Below, piece after piece: positions 23,500 to 33,854 of a stretch of 64,000 nt of DNA (position 1 is the stretch's first letter; every line of letters begins with the position of its first letter). This DNA comes from Linum tenue (Eukaryota > Streptophyta > Magnoliopsida > Malpighiales > Linaceae). The notes under the pieces are model-generated. The model saw nothing but the letters and a program-made list of their open reading frames with translations. It ran no database searches and was not told where the DNA came from. The stretch lies in NCBI GenBank assembly GCA_946122785.1, contig CAMGYJ010000005.1:66228200-66292199 (forward strand). Direction: 5' to 3'. Position numbers and translations under genes: made by a program.

Positions 23500-23987
23500 A
23501 GAAACTCGACCAGAAGTATGGTCGATGAACAAAAGAGTTTGAACAATCTTCCCACTTCCTATCTACCCAGAATCAATCTCTATAGATAAGAAGACTGAAG
23601 ATGAACAAAAACCCGAACCCTTGACAGCCCAATGAATTCGCTATTCAAGCTGCAACCGTTGATCTTCTCTTGAACTCCTGAGGTCTTTAAAAAGGGCTGA
23701 GGATTATGACCGTTGTGGTTGTAGGTGTGCTTTTGACAAGCACAAGAGCATAGGAGAGCTTGTGCTTGGCGAAAGGTGGTTCTGTGTCTTTTGAGGATGG
23801 AGGAGGAAGACGATTCTGGAGGATAAGGCTGACCACGAAAGCAGCTCCAGGCATTATCTTCAACCGGCGTCGTATTGAGTCTGCTCATGATTCGTCCAGC
23901 GGCGTCGTTTGGTGAAGAGATTGATCTTTGTCAGCAGCGGCGTCGTTTTGTATGGTGGAGAGCTGACCTTTCGTCTCACAATTTCCC
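23500..23987 (-). repeat. Probable 3' LTR, copia-like
   Basis: On the minus strand a purine tract GAAGGGGGAAATTG (23984-23997) is followed by TGAGACGAAAGG, a typical PPT-LTR join. The next 450 bp has two ACGACGCCG motifs and a TTTTTAAAG box, as a promoter-bearing LTR might. The far end was not fixed. Confidence 0.5.
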
Positions 23988-24315
23988 CCTTCAGCCGATC
24001 CTCTGTTTCCTGAAAGTGAAACACACAAGCAGACACCATATCCAAACATAACAGGTAACAAAAAAAATTCAGCAAACCCCCATGGGTTGCAAAAAAAAAT
24101 CCAAAATAACATAAATAGATATCGTCTAGCAATCCCTTATGGATTGGAAATAAAAACATGAGTTCAGCAATCACCCACGGATTGCAAAATAGTCAACCAT
24201 GACATGAGTTTAGCAACTTTGTAAAGTTTGCAATGCAAAATAAAACATAGAATAATTCCAACAAACATTCCCCCTGGGAATATGCCGCAAGAGTTCCCCC
24301 TGAGATAGGCAATCT

Positions 24316-25257
24316 TTACTGCGAAGGACCTGGCACCGGAGAGCTGGGGTCATCATTGAGATCTTCATCAGATTCAACTGATGATGAGTCATCGAGAGCA
24401 AAAATAAGGCCAAGGTTAGCTGGTGCTCTTAATGGTGACCGAGCAGGAGATGTGGGAACTTGAAAACCCAAGCAAGCCAGCACATTTCTAGCACTGAGGT
24501 GAATAGTAGGAGTTTCTGATCGAAAGCCAGAGATGTTGATATTTATATTGGCCAGGAGAGTAGTAATTATCCCTCCAAAAGGCAGAGATCCATCACCAGG
24601 GGAGATCATAGCTCCAAACAGTAGTGAGCAAAAGTCAAGTTTTTGACCAGCAGTGGCATGAGAAAGAACCCAGATATCAAGAGGAAGAACTTGATCTCTT
24701 GAGAACCCTCGAGGCAACAACACTCGAGTGAGGAAGTAATGAAAGATTCTAAGTTTTGGACACAGGCGAGAAGCTGGAAAAGCTTCAAAGGTGGTAGTGG
24801 CTGGTTGACCAGAGAACTTAGATCCCTCAATATCAAGGTTGAAATCAAACTTCCACATTTCAGATGTGTGGGAGAGAGCAAGACCAGAGGATGGATATCC
24901 AAGAATAATGCTCAGAGCTCTCATGGGAATGGAAAGCAGATGTCCATAGACAAGGGTTGTGAACCTTTTGGTATGAATCCCAAGACAGCGCAGGTTGCTG
25001 TAAAAATGCTTAACAAGCTCAGGACATGCTGGTTGAGCAGGAATATTTATGAGGAAATCCCAGCCAAGAGCATTAATCAGAGGCATGATGTCCATCCCAA
25101 AAGGAATAAACTCATGAGGATCAATGCGGATTTGGAAGGCAAGAGGCCGTTGATCAAAGAATTCAAGGTAGCGGTGATGATTTATGATGGCAGGTTCTCT
25201 ATGGATGGATGAGATATAGGTATGAACAAAGCCAAGAGAACGGAGGTGATCAGACAT
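24316..25257 (-). CDS. Putative plant transposon protein
   Basis: Intact frame of 313 residues from the ATG at 25257; the open frame upstream lacks an ATG. It resembles the putative plant transposon protein domain: a central LGWDFLINIPAQP block, then HFYSNLRC, a VYGHLLSIPMRALS stretch and LGYPSSGL. The C-terminus is acidic and Ser/Pro rich. A TATA-like box lies 60 bp upstream. A polypurine tract and LTR-like sequence follow downstream. It is most likely an accessory ORF of an LTR element rather than a host gene. Its function is not known. Confidence 0.65.
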   Translation of the reverse strand: MSDHLRSLGFVHTYISSIHREPAIINHHRYLEFFDQRPLAFQIRIDPHEFIPFGMDIMPLINALGWDFLINIPAQPACPELVKHFYSNLRCLGIHTKRFTTLVYGHLLSIPMRALSIILGYPSSGLALSHTSEMWKFDFNLDIEGSKFSGQPATTTFEAFPASRLCPKLRIFHYFLTRVLLPRGFSRDQVLPLDIWVLSHATAGQKLDFCSLLFGAMISPGDGSLPFGGIITTLLANININISGFRSETPTIHLSARNVLACLGFQVPTSPARSPLRAPANLGLIFALDDSSSVESDEDLNDDPSSPVPGPSQ

Positions 25258-25318
25258 GGTTTGTGGGAGGAGTTGGATCAAGGTGGATTAAGTGTGGAGT
25301 GAGTGTAAAATGGCCTGG

Positions 25319-25326
25319 TATTTAAA
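25319..25326 (-). promoter_or_regulatory. TATA-like box before the transposon-protein ORF
   Basis: The minus strand reads TTTAAATA 62 bp before the ATG at 25257. A CTCTCTC-type stretch follows it, as in many plant core promoters. Confidence 0.45.
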
Positions 25327-25375
25327 GAGAGAGCAAGGTTGACACGCTAAAACACAACACCTAACAATGGCCAAG

Positions 25376-26725
25376 TGTAACCACTGAAAGGGACTGCAGT
25401 ATAGGCAAGTTTAATTATCAACCCGGGGTCTAGATCTACTGCTTACTCCGTGATTCTCTATTATCTAGCAAACTAAGTCGAGTGAGTGTTGTTTAAAGCA
25501 AAAGCAGTAAGAAAGCAGGAAATGGTTCGGTTTTCACAAGCAGTTAAGAGTCACTCGGGATTGAGTCCCCCTAGCCCCTTAGTTAGGTTCAATTGCAATT
25601 TCCTGGGTTGATTTACTGTTGATTAGACTGCGGAAGATCCGACAGTAGCTTGGAATCTCTTAAGCTGACCAAGCCCTCTCAGTCTAACTACCCGGCAGAC
25701 GACTAGTCTTCACCGGGATAGAAAGCTGAGGCTATAAACACAGAACTCCACTACTGGCGTTAAGAACACCAGTACAAAGCAGTAAACTGGCTAACTCTCG
25801 TATAGCCAATCTCCTACTATCGAATGAAGAAGCTCTAACAACCTAATCAGATTCTATCTATCTCAGGTTGAAGCAGAAATTGAAACAAGCTGATCAGACT
25901 CAAATCAATTCATGAAACATGCATCATTCGATTAAAATCAAACAATAATATCATCCCAAGTCATTACAATCAAATCCCTAACACAAGGAACTAGGGTTCT
26001 TCATACCCAAGTGAGAGAAAGGTTCTACTCCATAGAGAGAGAAAGGAAAACAGAAATCAGAGTAGCCATACTCATAAAGATGAGGAAAATCTGCTCTGGG
26101 ATGTCAATCTTCACTCCTAGGGACGCAATCTGGGCTTCAATGATGAGAAATCCACTCCAAATCAGCTCCTAGGGTTTGTTCTTCGCTCTTTCTCTCTCTA
26201 AAACTCTGTTTTTGCCCAGAAAATCGAATTCCCTCTCCTTGGCTCGAATCTGCCTTCAAAAACCCGACTCTGGGCGAATTACGGGCAGAATTACGGCCGT
26301 AATCACTTCCTGCCCGTAATTCGCACCAAAACGCGCGTTTCACTTAAGCTGGCAGAGGAGAAGTTACGGCCGTAATTTCCCAATTACCGCCAGTAATCTG
26401 GGAATTACGGCCGTAATTCCTGGGGGTCTTGCCCGTAATTTCACCACCGAGAAGAATTGCTGGGGGAATGCGCGGCCAATTAATTACGGGCATGCCCTAG
26501 CTAATTACGGCCGTAATTTAGCAGGGCCTGCCCGTAATTCACTCTGTGACTCGCCAATTGACCTCCAAATGACCCGAAACTTGCGCCTTTGCTCCTCTTT
26601 ACTTGCTAGGACCTGAAATACGACAAAACAACACAACCTAGCGTAAAATAGGCCAAGGAACAATCAATTCGAGCCAAAATGGACAGGAAACCAGAGTGAA
26701 AACACGTGCAAATACGATGCTATCA
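25376..26725 (-). repeat. 3' LTR of Athila-type element B (about 1.35 kb)
   Basis: The minus-strand start is well placed: a GTGTGGGGGAATT polypurine tract is followed by TGATAGCATCG at 26725. The other end is less certain; TGTAACCACTG at 25376 is my best guess. The LTR holds an array of palindromes at 26277-26539. Confidence 0.65.
26277..26539. repeat. Palindrome array in the LTR of element B
   Basis: The core palindrome ATTACGGCCGTAAT occurs four times (one copy starts GTTACGG). Most are flanked by outer arms ATTACGGGC and GCCCGTAAT, making imperfect hairpins of about 45-58 nt. In the unit at 26482-26539 the spacers CCCTAGCT and AGCAGGG also pair. The same core recurs in the internal array at 30694-30936. 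Confidence 0.85.
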
Positions 26726-26740
26726 AATTCCCCCACACTT
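26726..26740 (-). other. Polypurine tract of element B
   Basis: The minus strand reads AAGTGTGGGGGAATT directly before the LTR start, the standard Athila-type join. A similar purine tract inside the 3' region sits at 28248-28262. Confidence 0.75.
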
Positions 26741-28554
26741 AACTGTTTGCTTGTCCCCAAGCAAACCAAGTACTACACAAGGTAAGCTCACATAATTCAG
26801 TCAACCAACATCGGGGACAAGTCATAGAGGCACAGAACACGTGAATCAAACTGGTTTTCAAACATCAACACATGAACAACTTTAATAACAACCTGGACAA
26901 CCACCACAAAGGACATCGAGTGCAGCAAATCGAGTAAAGGAAGAGTCTCCCTCCTGTTCACTGGCCAACCTAGACTTGATTCAACCACTTACTCAAAACA
27001 GTCAACTCATGCATCCAACTCAAGACATCAGAATAGAGACCGAGCAATCTAGGTCCTCACCGGGGTACAAGAGCATATAGAAAATGGAAATGAATCACTC
27101 ACTCTCGACCAGTGGGGTCAGGACAATTTGATGCGAAAGATGCGCATGCTATTTCTCTCAATCCCTATCATCTCTTCACCATGATGGCAGCCTCTAAATG
27201 CTAGAGTTCACATATGGGATGTCACCACTAACTAATCAGGAGGTCTTAGACACAGGTTCAAATGACTGGCTAGGGTCTTGGACATGGGGAAAAAGGCCTT
27301 TTAGGTGGTGGAAGTATTCATAGCAAAAGGTTCCACATTTCCCAAACACACAAACACAGTCAAACAAACCGGTATTTTCTTTCTGCTATCCTGCATTACT
27401 CAATATCTCAAGAGCACAAGAGCGAAGGAGGCATAAACATCAGCATTTCCAAGCCATACTGCTAAGAAACACTACTTACTGGGCATTATTCAGATTTTTG
27501 GTTGTGGCTCTCTTTTGCTTTCAGTTTTTTCTTTTATTTTTCTTTTCATTTCTTAAGAGAGCCACCACTTCTGCATAAATTTCAAACACCTGCCCAACTT
27601 TTAAGCACTACCTCCAACACTCACATAAACTTTAGCAGAAACAGCAGAGAATATGTAAAAACCACTCTGTGGAACCTTCTAAAAGATGCAACAAGGGTGA
27701 TTTTTTTCCATTGTAGACCAAAAGAAAGGATAACACACGGCTCAAAGGGGCTGACTAGGGGATATGACACATCAGGACAGTCAGTTTTGGGCGTGGGCTA
27801 ATCCTATGCCCCCATCATCTCAGCTAGTGACAACGTGAATGCTACACATCATGGAAGAGGGATCTATCGCACAAGAAAGAAACGAGCAGGCTCAAATCTC
27901 ACATGGCTACCTATCATGCTCTATCTCACATTCTGATACCCTGAACTAGATGCATAAACGACTGTCAAGAACAAGTAATCAGATCAAGTCAGATCAAGTC
28001 ACAGTTGGCAAGCAAACAGTTGAAAAACTGAACCCCTACATTGTTCTACTGCACATCTCAGTCCTTATCATAGGTTGTCCTAGTCGCAACAAGTTGTCAT
28101 GCATTAATCCGAAAACCAATCAATTCATCAAACAAAACACAGTGCCAATATGAACAAACAGCAGTACTTGGAGCCCTCAAATCGTAAGATTCGGACAGCG
28201 GACTAGGCTCCAAGCACCCATATATACGATCCAATAAAGACAAAGAACCCCCCCACACTTAAATGCGACAGTGTCCTCAATGGAGCGAAGGGAAGGGGAA
28301 CGATGTTACCGTGAAACAGTGGTCAGGAACGTTGACTGGATGGCGGACCAGTCAAAAGCAGAGGACTGGACAAGGACCAGTCCGATGGGCACAGAGCTAG
28401 AACCAACAGAACACACACAATGGGTGAAATACCATAGTTCCAAGTCAACAATCCACACAACGTGAACAAGAAATAAAAACAAAACACAATCCGGAGTCTA
28501 AACTGAAAAGATGGACAAAAGCCAAGCCCCACTCGATGGGCTGATAAAATCAGA
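26741..28554 (-). other. 3' untranslated region of element B
   Basis: No ORF of note. It is colinear with 62556-64000 in element C. Examples are the purine tract after an AAGTG word, the GGAGCCTAGTCC and GGGCTCC words around 28140-28210, and the GAGAGCCACCAC block. This shows that B and C belong to related families. Confidence 0.7.
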
Positions 28555-29775
28555 TCACAGCTCGTCGCCTCCATCGCCAGTGGGAGGCGGGTAGTAGTCT
28601 TCATGCCCCGGGGACGCCTCCCAAGGATAGCTCACAGCAGCAGGATCCATGTTCCAGTAGCTCATCATGTAGTGCTGAGCTGAAATGATGCGGCGGCGAC
28701 CATCGCGCTCACGGTCGAGGCGGGCGTTGATGTGCTCCTGGCCAGCAAGGATCTGCTCGTTCTGGCGGACAAGGGCTGCCATCTGCTCAGCAAGATAGAT
28801 AGTGGGCTGCGCAGCAGATGGGCCGGCACCGGAAGTGGAGTCGCCCGGGGCAGAGGGAGTGGACCGAGACCTCGTCCGGCGGGTGGTCCGACGGGCTGCA
28901 GCATCACTAGTCTCTGGTGGCTCCTCACCCTCTGGTGCACGAGGAACAGGGCGAGGCAGGCCCCGAATCCAGGTCACGTTCCCTTCGTGCTCCAGTATCA
29001 GCTGGCACCGGAGGGTGTCCCTAGAGAATGGCATCGCCTCCTGGATGAGAGTAAACCGGGAGAGATCGACGTTGTAGTACCGCGCCAGGGCAGTGACCAC
29101 CGGCCCACATGCCAGAGGTCGATTACACCGCTTATGCTTGGCAACGGTCCGGGCAATGAAAGAGGACAGATGGAGGTTGTCCTCCTCGTGGCTCATGGAG
29201 TGCAGGCAGTGCAGGGTGCGGAGCTGAAGATGACTGGTGGAGCCCTCGCTGGGGGTGTAAGATTTCCCCAGCAGCTGGTTGATGATACGCCATTCTGGTC
29301 GCAGCTGAGTGGCCGTGGTGTGGCCCGGGGTGAAAACAGATCCAGCATACCCCGGGAGGCAGATCCGCTAGAAGAACTGTTGGTCCCGAAAGATGGGACA
29401 GTCGGGCTCCTCGATGGCCAGGTGACAGGGGAACGGTGGAAGTAGCCCCAGTGCCCGACCAAAATCGTCATAGCTCAGAGAGTAGAACTCCCCTCCGAGT
29501 CGGAACTGGATGGCGTTGCCGTGCGCTCCATTATGGGTCCGGAAATGCTCGAAGGTGGAGTAGAACTCCCAGAGCAGCTCCTTGTAAATCGGCTCAGCAA
29601 GGCAGAGGAGGCGGCGCCAAGAGAAGGCGCGAATGGCAGCCTCCATTGCCTCGCGAGCACCCAGCAGCTCGAAGACCCTCCAGTCGAGGTAGTGGTGCTG
29701 AACGACTTTGCGGCGGCGGATGTCCCGCAAAGTCACCCTCTGGTCGGCGTCGAGCATATTCAAGAACGTGTTCAT
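28555..29775 (-). pseudogene. Athila-type ORF1 of element B, one nonsense codon
   Basis: A 406-codon frame with one TAG at 29368-29370; the rest is open. I start at the ATG at 29775, four bases inside the exon after a CTGCAG splice acceptor. It is similar to element C ORF1 (61515-62555): shared LLWEFYSTF/LMWEFYTMF, QFRLGG/TFRLGG, LRPEWRI/LRPEWHI and CGPVVTALAR/CGPLITRLAR segments. The Athila ORF-1 family fits. The C-terminus adds a Thr/Arg/Ser-rich linker and a short coiled segment. The TAG replaces a Tyr codon seen in C. The role of ORF1 proteins is unknown; they occupy the env position but show no clear envelope features here. Confidence 0.8.
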
Positions 29776-29779
29776 TGTC

Positions 29780-30204
29780 CTGCAGCCACAAAACAGAAGA
29801 AATCCAGCAACATACATGGAAAATCGTCAATGGTGAGGTCACAATCACCCTCACCCGGGGCCCTCGAATCATGAATTCGGACAGTGGACTAGGCCCCGAG
29901 AAAGGAAAAACATTCATAACCAATCAGATCATTCACCATTCACAACCAATCAGAATCAGGCATTATTCACAGAAACTCAAACGCACTTGGAGCCCTCGGA
30001 TTAGAAACCCGGACAGCAAAGTAGGCTCCAAGTAGAACAATCACCACTCACATTACTCGGTAGGCCAGCCGAAAGATAAGCAACCAAAGCAAGCAACAAA
30101 GGGGCCTACCGAATTAATTCAATCAGAAACCCATACCCGAAATTCCCCACTAACCCCACAATATCAATCCTCCACAAATGACAAGTAAAAGTATAGAAGC
30201 ACAC
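29780..30204 (-). other. Predicted intron upstream of ORF1 (element B)
   Basis: On the minus strand the donor is CTCCAG/GTGTGC at 30204 and the acceptor GGCTGCAG/GACAATG at 29780. Element C has a matching donor (CCAG/GTGTG) and acceptor (GTGCAG/GAGCATG) in the same places. The agreement in two diverged copies supports real splicing. Confidence 0.6.
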
Positions 30205-30672
30205 CTGGAGGCACAAGAGGATATCGTGGGGAAGGTGAAGGAAGACCGAGAGACCACAAAAAATCGCCGGGAAACTCGCCGGGAGGCTCGCCGGAGTTTC
30301 GTCGCCGGCGACTTCACCGGAGCAAAATCAACCCAAAACTTTGGGGAATGAAGCCCCAAGCACCAGGAACTCGGTGGTGGTCGCGGTTTCTCAATCGGAG
30401 GTCCGAGGAGGGAGATCGGGCCGGTGGAACACCGAAGGGTCGCGATTTTCCGGCGACCCAAACCACCACGAAACTCGACCCCACTGGTACAGCCTTGTGG
30501 GCGCCGACGAGAGGAGCACGGGGGTGGTCTCGGATTTTGATTTGGACCTCCGACGAGCGAGATATGGCCGGAAAACTGCCGGAGAAGGTGGTGGTTCGAC
30601 TTTCAGGTGAGAGGGGAGAGAAAGTGGTTTGAAAAAAATGGAGGAGAGAGAGGGGGCGTCTCGGCCGACAGC
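30205..30672 (-). other. Leader exon of element B ORF1 transcript
   Basis: Non-coding by eye. GC-rich, with GGCGA/CCGGCGA-type repeats on both strands. It lies between the TATA-like box and the predicted splice donor, and corresponds to 60771-61185 of element C. Confidence 0.5.
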
Positions 30673-30680
30673 TTTTTAAA
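30673..30680 (-). promoter_or_regulatory. TATA-like box of an internal promoter (element B)
   Basis: The minus strand reads TTTAAAAA about 14 bp beyond the palindrome array. Element C has TATTTAAA in the same relative place. Confidence 0.5.
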
Positions 30681-30693
30681 GCAGGTGCGGGGG

Positions 30694-30936
30694 GAATTAC
30701 GGGCACGATTACGGCCGTAATTCCCCAGGCCTTGCCCGTAATTTTCACGCCGAGAGCAATTTGCCCTCTCTGGGCTAATTACGGGCAGGGTAGCAAGAAT
30801 TACGGCCGTAATTCTTACCCCCTTGCCCGTAATTTTTACGCCGAGCCCTTTTTTCACTTAATTCTGCGCTGAAGAAATTACGGGCAGGGGGTGGACAAAT
30901 TACGGCCGTAATTAGTCCCCCCATGCCCGTAATTTT
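30694..30936. repeat. Internal palindrome array of element B
   Basis: Three units near 30694-30744, 30777-30834 and 30876-30935. Each is ATTACGGGCA, spacer, ATTACGGCCGTAAT, spacer, TGCCCGTAAT, followed by a (A/G/T)CGCCGAG- or GTCGAG-like word. Spacers differ between units but pair within two of them: GGGTAGCAAG with CTTACCCCC in the second, and GGGGGTGGAC with GTCCCCCC in the third. The first unit pairs less well. Each can fold into a long hairpin. Confidence 0.85.
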
Positions 30937-31202
30937 ACTGTCGAGGGCCCTGTTTCTCCAATTTTAAGCTGCAAATTCGAACATCCAAAACCCAAACGTG
31001 CCCCGGTTCAAAAATTACACCATCATAGACCAAAATAGACCATCCGGGGCACGAGGGACATGCCAGATAGACTCCAGACAGACTCAATGACTCGAAAACG
31101 ACAAAAATGAAAAGGAAAAAGAAGAGAAATACAAACCGTGGTGGGGTTGCCTCCCCACAAGCGCTTCTTTACCGTCGTTTAGCTGGACGCCAGTATGGAT
31201 GC
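30937..31202 (-). other. Post-integrase segment of element B
   Basis: Includes a block (about 31137-31195) reading TAAAGAAGCGCTTGTGGGG on the minus strand, nearly identical to 60258-60276 in element C. Such a sequence after integrase is usual in Athila-type elements. Confidence 0.6.
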
Positions 31203-32105
31203 TCAGGGAAGTGTAGGATCAGGTGCCCTCAAGAGCGGATCCACATCGCTCTTGAGGTACAGCTTCAAATGGTGGCCATGTACACGACGAATGTGGCCAC
31301 CTGCATTTGCCAGCTCGACTTGGCCATCCGGTAGGATGCAAGCGAGTGAATACTCGGATGGCCAAGGTGGGGGCGGGACCAGCTCATAGTGGTCTCCGGC
31401 TTTCTTGCGAGCAGGCTTAGCTGCCTGCAGTTTCGGCCGCCACTCCTCCTTGACCTGTTCTTTGGATGATGGAGTGGTCCGGAGTGGCGGCGAAGATGTG
31501 AGAGGCGGGTCCTGCAAAACAGGCAGCACAGAAGGATACACGACAGACTCGTGCTCCTGGTGAGATACAGCATGCAGAGGTAACGAAGCAGGTATAGTGT
31601 TAGCAACAGAAAATGTTATTCGCTCCTCGCCATCCCTCAGAACTAAGGTCCCATCATGCACATCTATGAGAGCCTTGGCGGTGGCCAGGAAAGGCCTTCC
31701 CAGTATAAGAGGCACTTCTGTGTCCTCACTGATGTCCAGGATAACAAAATCCACAGGATATGTGAATTTGCCAACCTTGACCAGAAGGTCTTCCACTATA
31801 CCCCAAGGATGCACTACCGATCTGTCAGCTAATTGAAGGGTCATCCTAGTAGCACGGGGTTCACCTAGGCCTAGTTTCATGAACAATTTATATGGAATAA
31901 CATTGATACTAGCACCTAAATCCGCCAAGGACTTCTCTACATGCAATTTACTAATAGAGCACGGGATAGTGAAACTACCTGGGTCCTTTTTCTTCTGCGG
32001 CAGCTTGTTCTGCAGAATAGCCGAGCACTCCTCGCTGAGCTCCACAGTGGCCAGCTCACTCAGCTTCTGCTTCTTTGAGAGAAGCTCTTTCAGAAACTTT
32101 AACTA
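31203..32105 (-). pseudogene. Protease fused to integrase C-terminal tail (element B)
   Basis: The minus-strand frame is open from the junction at about 32105 to the stop at 31203. It begins with the Athila-type stretch before protease (FLKELLSKK), then SAILQNKLPQ, FTIPC, the DLGASINVIP active-site region, and ILGRPFLATA. After a linker of about 100 residues it ends with HIRRVHGHHLKLYLKSD, the usual integrase C-terminal tail. RT, RNase H and the integrase core are absent, yet the frame continues. This is either a deletion derivative or a fixed short form that moves with help from a full element. There is no ATG near the left junction, so the N-terminus is missing. Confidence 0.8.
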
Positions 32106-32106
32106 G

Positions 32107-33519
32107 CATGACATTTTAATTGAGGGATTCGATCCTACTTGACCTTTACCTAGAATGTCAGTGCTATAATTATCACCAAAATAAACTTTACCCTTTTTAA
32201 TTTTGTGAAGATTCGTCAAGCGATTTTCATTTCCTGTCATGTGGTGTGAGCAACCGCTATCAAGAATCCATTCATTGTCTTCCATGCCCACTTGGAGACA
32301 GGCCTGATTAAAGAAACAACTAATTCAGTTTGGGTACCCAAACAAGTTTGGACAGTCCCAGTTTAACCTTAGTTGAGGACAATTTCTTTTTATGTGTCCT
32401 TTGTGACACGAAAAACAGGTCTGTGTTTTCATTCTTTCTTCATTTGCAATTCTTCTTTTACAGTTAGCTATATAATGCCCTTTTTATGACAATAGAAACA
32501 TTCAACTGTGTTTCTGACTTCAAATTTTCTCAGCCTCACATTTTGACATGAGGTATCATCATGCTGACATTGTTTTCTACCTTTTGTTTCACCTATCTTG
32601 ATTTCTAGTATTTCACAAAGTTTTTTACTTCTAACTTTAGATCATTAACCAATTTGTCATCTAGCAACTTTTGATAGTTTTCCTGTAGTTCTAGATGATC
32701 TCTTTTTAACTTGCTATATCTACTTTTGACATTCTCAAATTCAAGTTGAATTTCTCTAATTGTTTCTATCATCTGATCATTTTCGCTATAATAGTCAGAA
32801 TAGTAGTTAGAAGATGTTACCTTAACCACGTCACTTTCATCCTCACTGTTGTCAATTGCCATGTACGCCTCTTGCTTATAGTTTGTATCTGACTCATCTT
32901 CTTCTTCACTACAGCTCCAGGTGGCTGCATATTCTCGTTCTTTCTTCAGTTGTGGACAATCCGCCTTTATGTGCCCAACTCGACCGCATTTGAAACACCC
33001 TCCCTGAGTAGCTGTTCTTTCAACATTGTTTTTCCTTCCGTTCATTTTTGATACTCTTGCTTGGTCTTTCTCACCATCTCCATCTTTTGATTTGTTGACC
33101 AGTGCCCCTCTCCTTCTTTCCTTTCTCAACCTGAGTAGCTCTGCGACATGTTTGCTGAGTAATGCTAGCTCTTCGTCTTCCAGCTCATCAAATGTATCAA
33201 GTTCATCATCGTGTGAAATTGCTTTGAAGGAAATTCCTTTCCTTTCCCTTCGTGAATCTTCTCCTTCTTCTCTTCTGAGTTTCTCCTCGTGAGTTACCAA
33301 CGATCCCATCAGCTCATCGAGACTTAGCTTGGTTAAGTCCTTCGATTCTCCAATGGCTGTAACCTTCGGATTCCATCTTTTAGGTAATGCCCAGAGAATC
33401 TTTCTCACCAAATCGGCACTGGGATAGTCAACTTCCAGATTTCTGAGGCTGTTGACTATGTTCGTGAACCTATCATTCATTTCCTTGATTGTTTCATCTG
33501 GCTTCATGATGAACGACAC
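32107..33519 (-). pseudogene. Copia gag and start of protease, truncated
   Basis: The main frame (33519-32605) is a copia-type gag part. It has a gag core at the start (LRNLEVDYPSADLVRKIL), an acidic mid-part, and a zinc knuckle CFKCGRVGHIKADC. Two further knuckle-like motifs lie downstream in other frames (near 32490, CFYC; near 32415, CFSCHKGH). A segment with WILDSGCSHHMTG (32291-32103) is the start of the copia protease. Frameshifts separate these parts. The sequence stops at 32106, where Athila-type sequence of element B starts. No integrase or RT of this element remains. Confidence 0.8.
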
Positions 33520-33840
33520 GAACTCTTGCTTGAGGCTATTTATTCTAGAAATTTTGACGTGGGAAGTACCATCGCGAGCGATCTGCTATTTGTCCCAGAT
33601 CTCCTTGGCTATCTTGCAACCAGTCACTCAATGGTACTCATCGGGTCCCAAGGCACAGTACATCAGATTGGTCGCCTTGGAATTGAGTTGAAAATTATTC
33701 TTGTCTTGTTCCGACCACTTTCCCCGAGTCTGGGGGGACGCGTCTGCGAGAAGCCATCCTCCATGTAGATACCATTTTCGTTGCCTGCGTTGGAACTCAT
33801 TCTCGTCGGAGGTTGTTAGACCCTGATAACCGGCGACCGG

Positions 33841-33852
33841 GCTTTGATACCA
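33841..33852 (-). other. PBS of the truncated copia element
   Basis: The minus strand reads TGGTATCAAAGC, one base off the standard initiator-Met tRNA site, two bases after the LTR end. Confidence 0.75.
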
Positions 33853-33854
33853 GT

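Noticed and set aside
26277..26539. Palindrome arrays as a CRISPR array
   Set aside because: Plant DNA with retroelement neighbours. Spacers pair with each other instead of being unrelated, and units are not evenly sized.
28732..29445. 237-codon plus-strand frame over the minus-strand ORF1
   Set aside because: It is a shadow of the GC-rich ORF1. No known domain, and the minus-strand frame matches element C ORF1.
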